DNA of 64,000 nucleotides from Paraspadella gotoi (taxonomy: Eukaryota; Chaetognatha). How positions within the stretch are numbered: position 1 is the stretch's first letter; every line of letters starts with the position of its first letter. Under the pieces are notes generated by a model. It made no database searches. It saw only the letters and a list, made by a program, of their open reading frames with translations, and was not told the origin of the DNA. The stretch covers positions 15,147,873 to 15,211,872 of the forward strand of contig CM119266.1 of NCBI GenBank assembly GCA_051294375.1, in the 5' to 3' direction. The translations under genes and the position numbers were made by a program. Of the stretch, positions 62,982-64,000 are shown piece by piece.

Positions 62982-64000
62982 GCCGACGCCGCCGCCGGGC
63001 TGCTGCCGGATTCTCTCCTTGGTTTCGGCCGCCGTTTTCTTCTTCCGCTGCTGCCGGTTTCTTTCTTCCGGCGCCGTTCTTTTTTTTTCCCCCATCGGCT
63101 TCCGGCAGGAGAGAAACAAAAGGCGAGAACCCCTAAAAGGAGAAAGGATTCGGAGGAAAGAAAAAGAAAAAAAAGGAAAATGAAAAAGGAAATTGCGGAG
63201 ATGAAACGAATTCCCGTTTTTAAATACGGAATAAAAAAAAAGGAAGAGGGAAACGATGGAGAGGCTGAAGAGGAGAGAGGAAGTGAGAAAGGGGAGAGGG
63301 GAAGAGATAGTAGTTAAGAGGAAGTGAGAAAGGGGAAGAGATAGATGTTGAGTTAAGAGGAGGAGAGAAAAGTTAGAATTTCGGCGGAGGAGGAGAAACA
63401 ATTGTTTCGTTATTCCTTTCCCGCCCATTGTGGCTTCTCATAACCTTGGGCGCTTTTATGTCTGTGTTTTAAACCTTCAAAAAGAAGGAACTTCTCTCCT
63501 CTCTCTCTCTCTTCTCTCTTTTCTCTCTCTGCTCCTCTCTCCCCTTTCTCCATTTTCACTCTCGTCTCTCCTTTTTAACTAACTTCTTTGTTTTGATACG
63601 AAGTCGCCACCGTCGGCATCTTCTCTGCCTTTGTTCGACAGAACAAAAAGAGCAACAGTTATCAAACAAAGGATCTCGTTTAGAGACGCCGATCGGCCGC
63701 CGTAATTGGGCCGTCCCCAACGTCGCTTACGCCATTTCCTGCTCCTGCCGAAATTTTCAAATTAGCGACGCGAAAATTACGAACGATAAACGCATTAAAT
63801 TGAATTCGGGTTTGGATCGAGAATTCGCTCATCTCCTTGCAAGATATTCCCCCCGTCCCCCCCTCACTCTCCATCTCTTTTTCGTCCTTTTTAATCCATC
63901 TCGCTCTCAATCCGCGGTCGTCGCGAGAGATAGAGTCGTTGGCGAATTAATTAATTTTCCCTCCGACGAGCAATTATTCGCGAAGGAATAAAAAAAAATC
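62982..64000. other. Non-coding end of window
   Basis: Purine-rich then pyrimidine-rich sequence. An open frame at 63593-63991 has no recognisable domain. No exon is supported. Confidence 0.5.

Noticed and set aside
63593-63991. 132-codon open frame at the end of the window
   Set aside because: No recognisable motif, low-complexity parts, and no homologous copy to test it.

Overview
The window is nuclear DNA of a metazoan, most likely an arthropod or other protostome; the species cannot be named from this sequence. The gene present is intron-split with GT-AG junctions, and the non-coding DNA is crowded with (GA)n/(CT)n and (GAC)n/(CGT)n microsatellites and 24 runs of N. No transposase, reverse transcriptase, tRNA or rRNA gene was recognised.

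One real gene is seen, on the plus strand: an internal part of a ZFHX-family zinc-finger homeobox transcription factor (Drosophila zfh2, vertebrate ZFHX3/ZFHX4). Sixteen exons can be joined with consistent phases. Two lie at 1045-1755, followed by an apparent 30 kb intron, then fourteen lie at 31766-41919. They encode about 2,440 residues with roughly a dozen C2H2 fingers and four homeodomains. HD1 is whole inside a 3.7 kb exon. HD2 is split near its start. HD3 and HD4 are split at the same place, just before VWFQN. Both ends of the protein lie outside the window.

Much of the rest looks like assembly artefact. Palindrome A has arms at 12735-16660 and 17560-21441. Palindrome B has arms at 21467-28421 and 28678-35480. 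Palindrome D has arms at 54010-58528 and 58554-62881, with a third copy of part of it at 49648-52061. A direct duplication pairs 40399-42248 with 42477-44574 and repeats the last three exons. Copies differ by many one-base indels, break reading frames, and often begin, end or pivot at gaps of exactly 25 N. Where one arm has Ns the other often has sequence. This fits noisy fold-back long reads used to fill gaps in a short-read scaffold better than real inverted duplications. The antisense exon copies at 21467-25225 should therefore not be counted as a gene, and the 30 kb intron is probably overstated.

Other regions: 1-1044 is upstream non-coding sequence; 1756-12509 is intronic with many N gaps and microsatellites and a few more complex stretches that could be regulatory; 44575-64000 has no exon I can support and is presumably a long 3' intron or flanking DNA.
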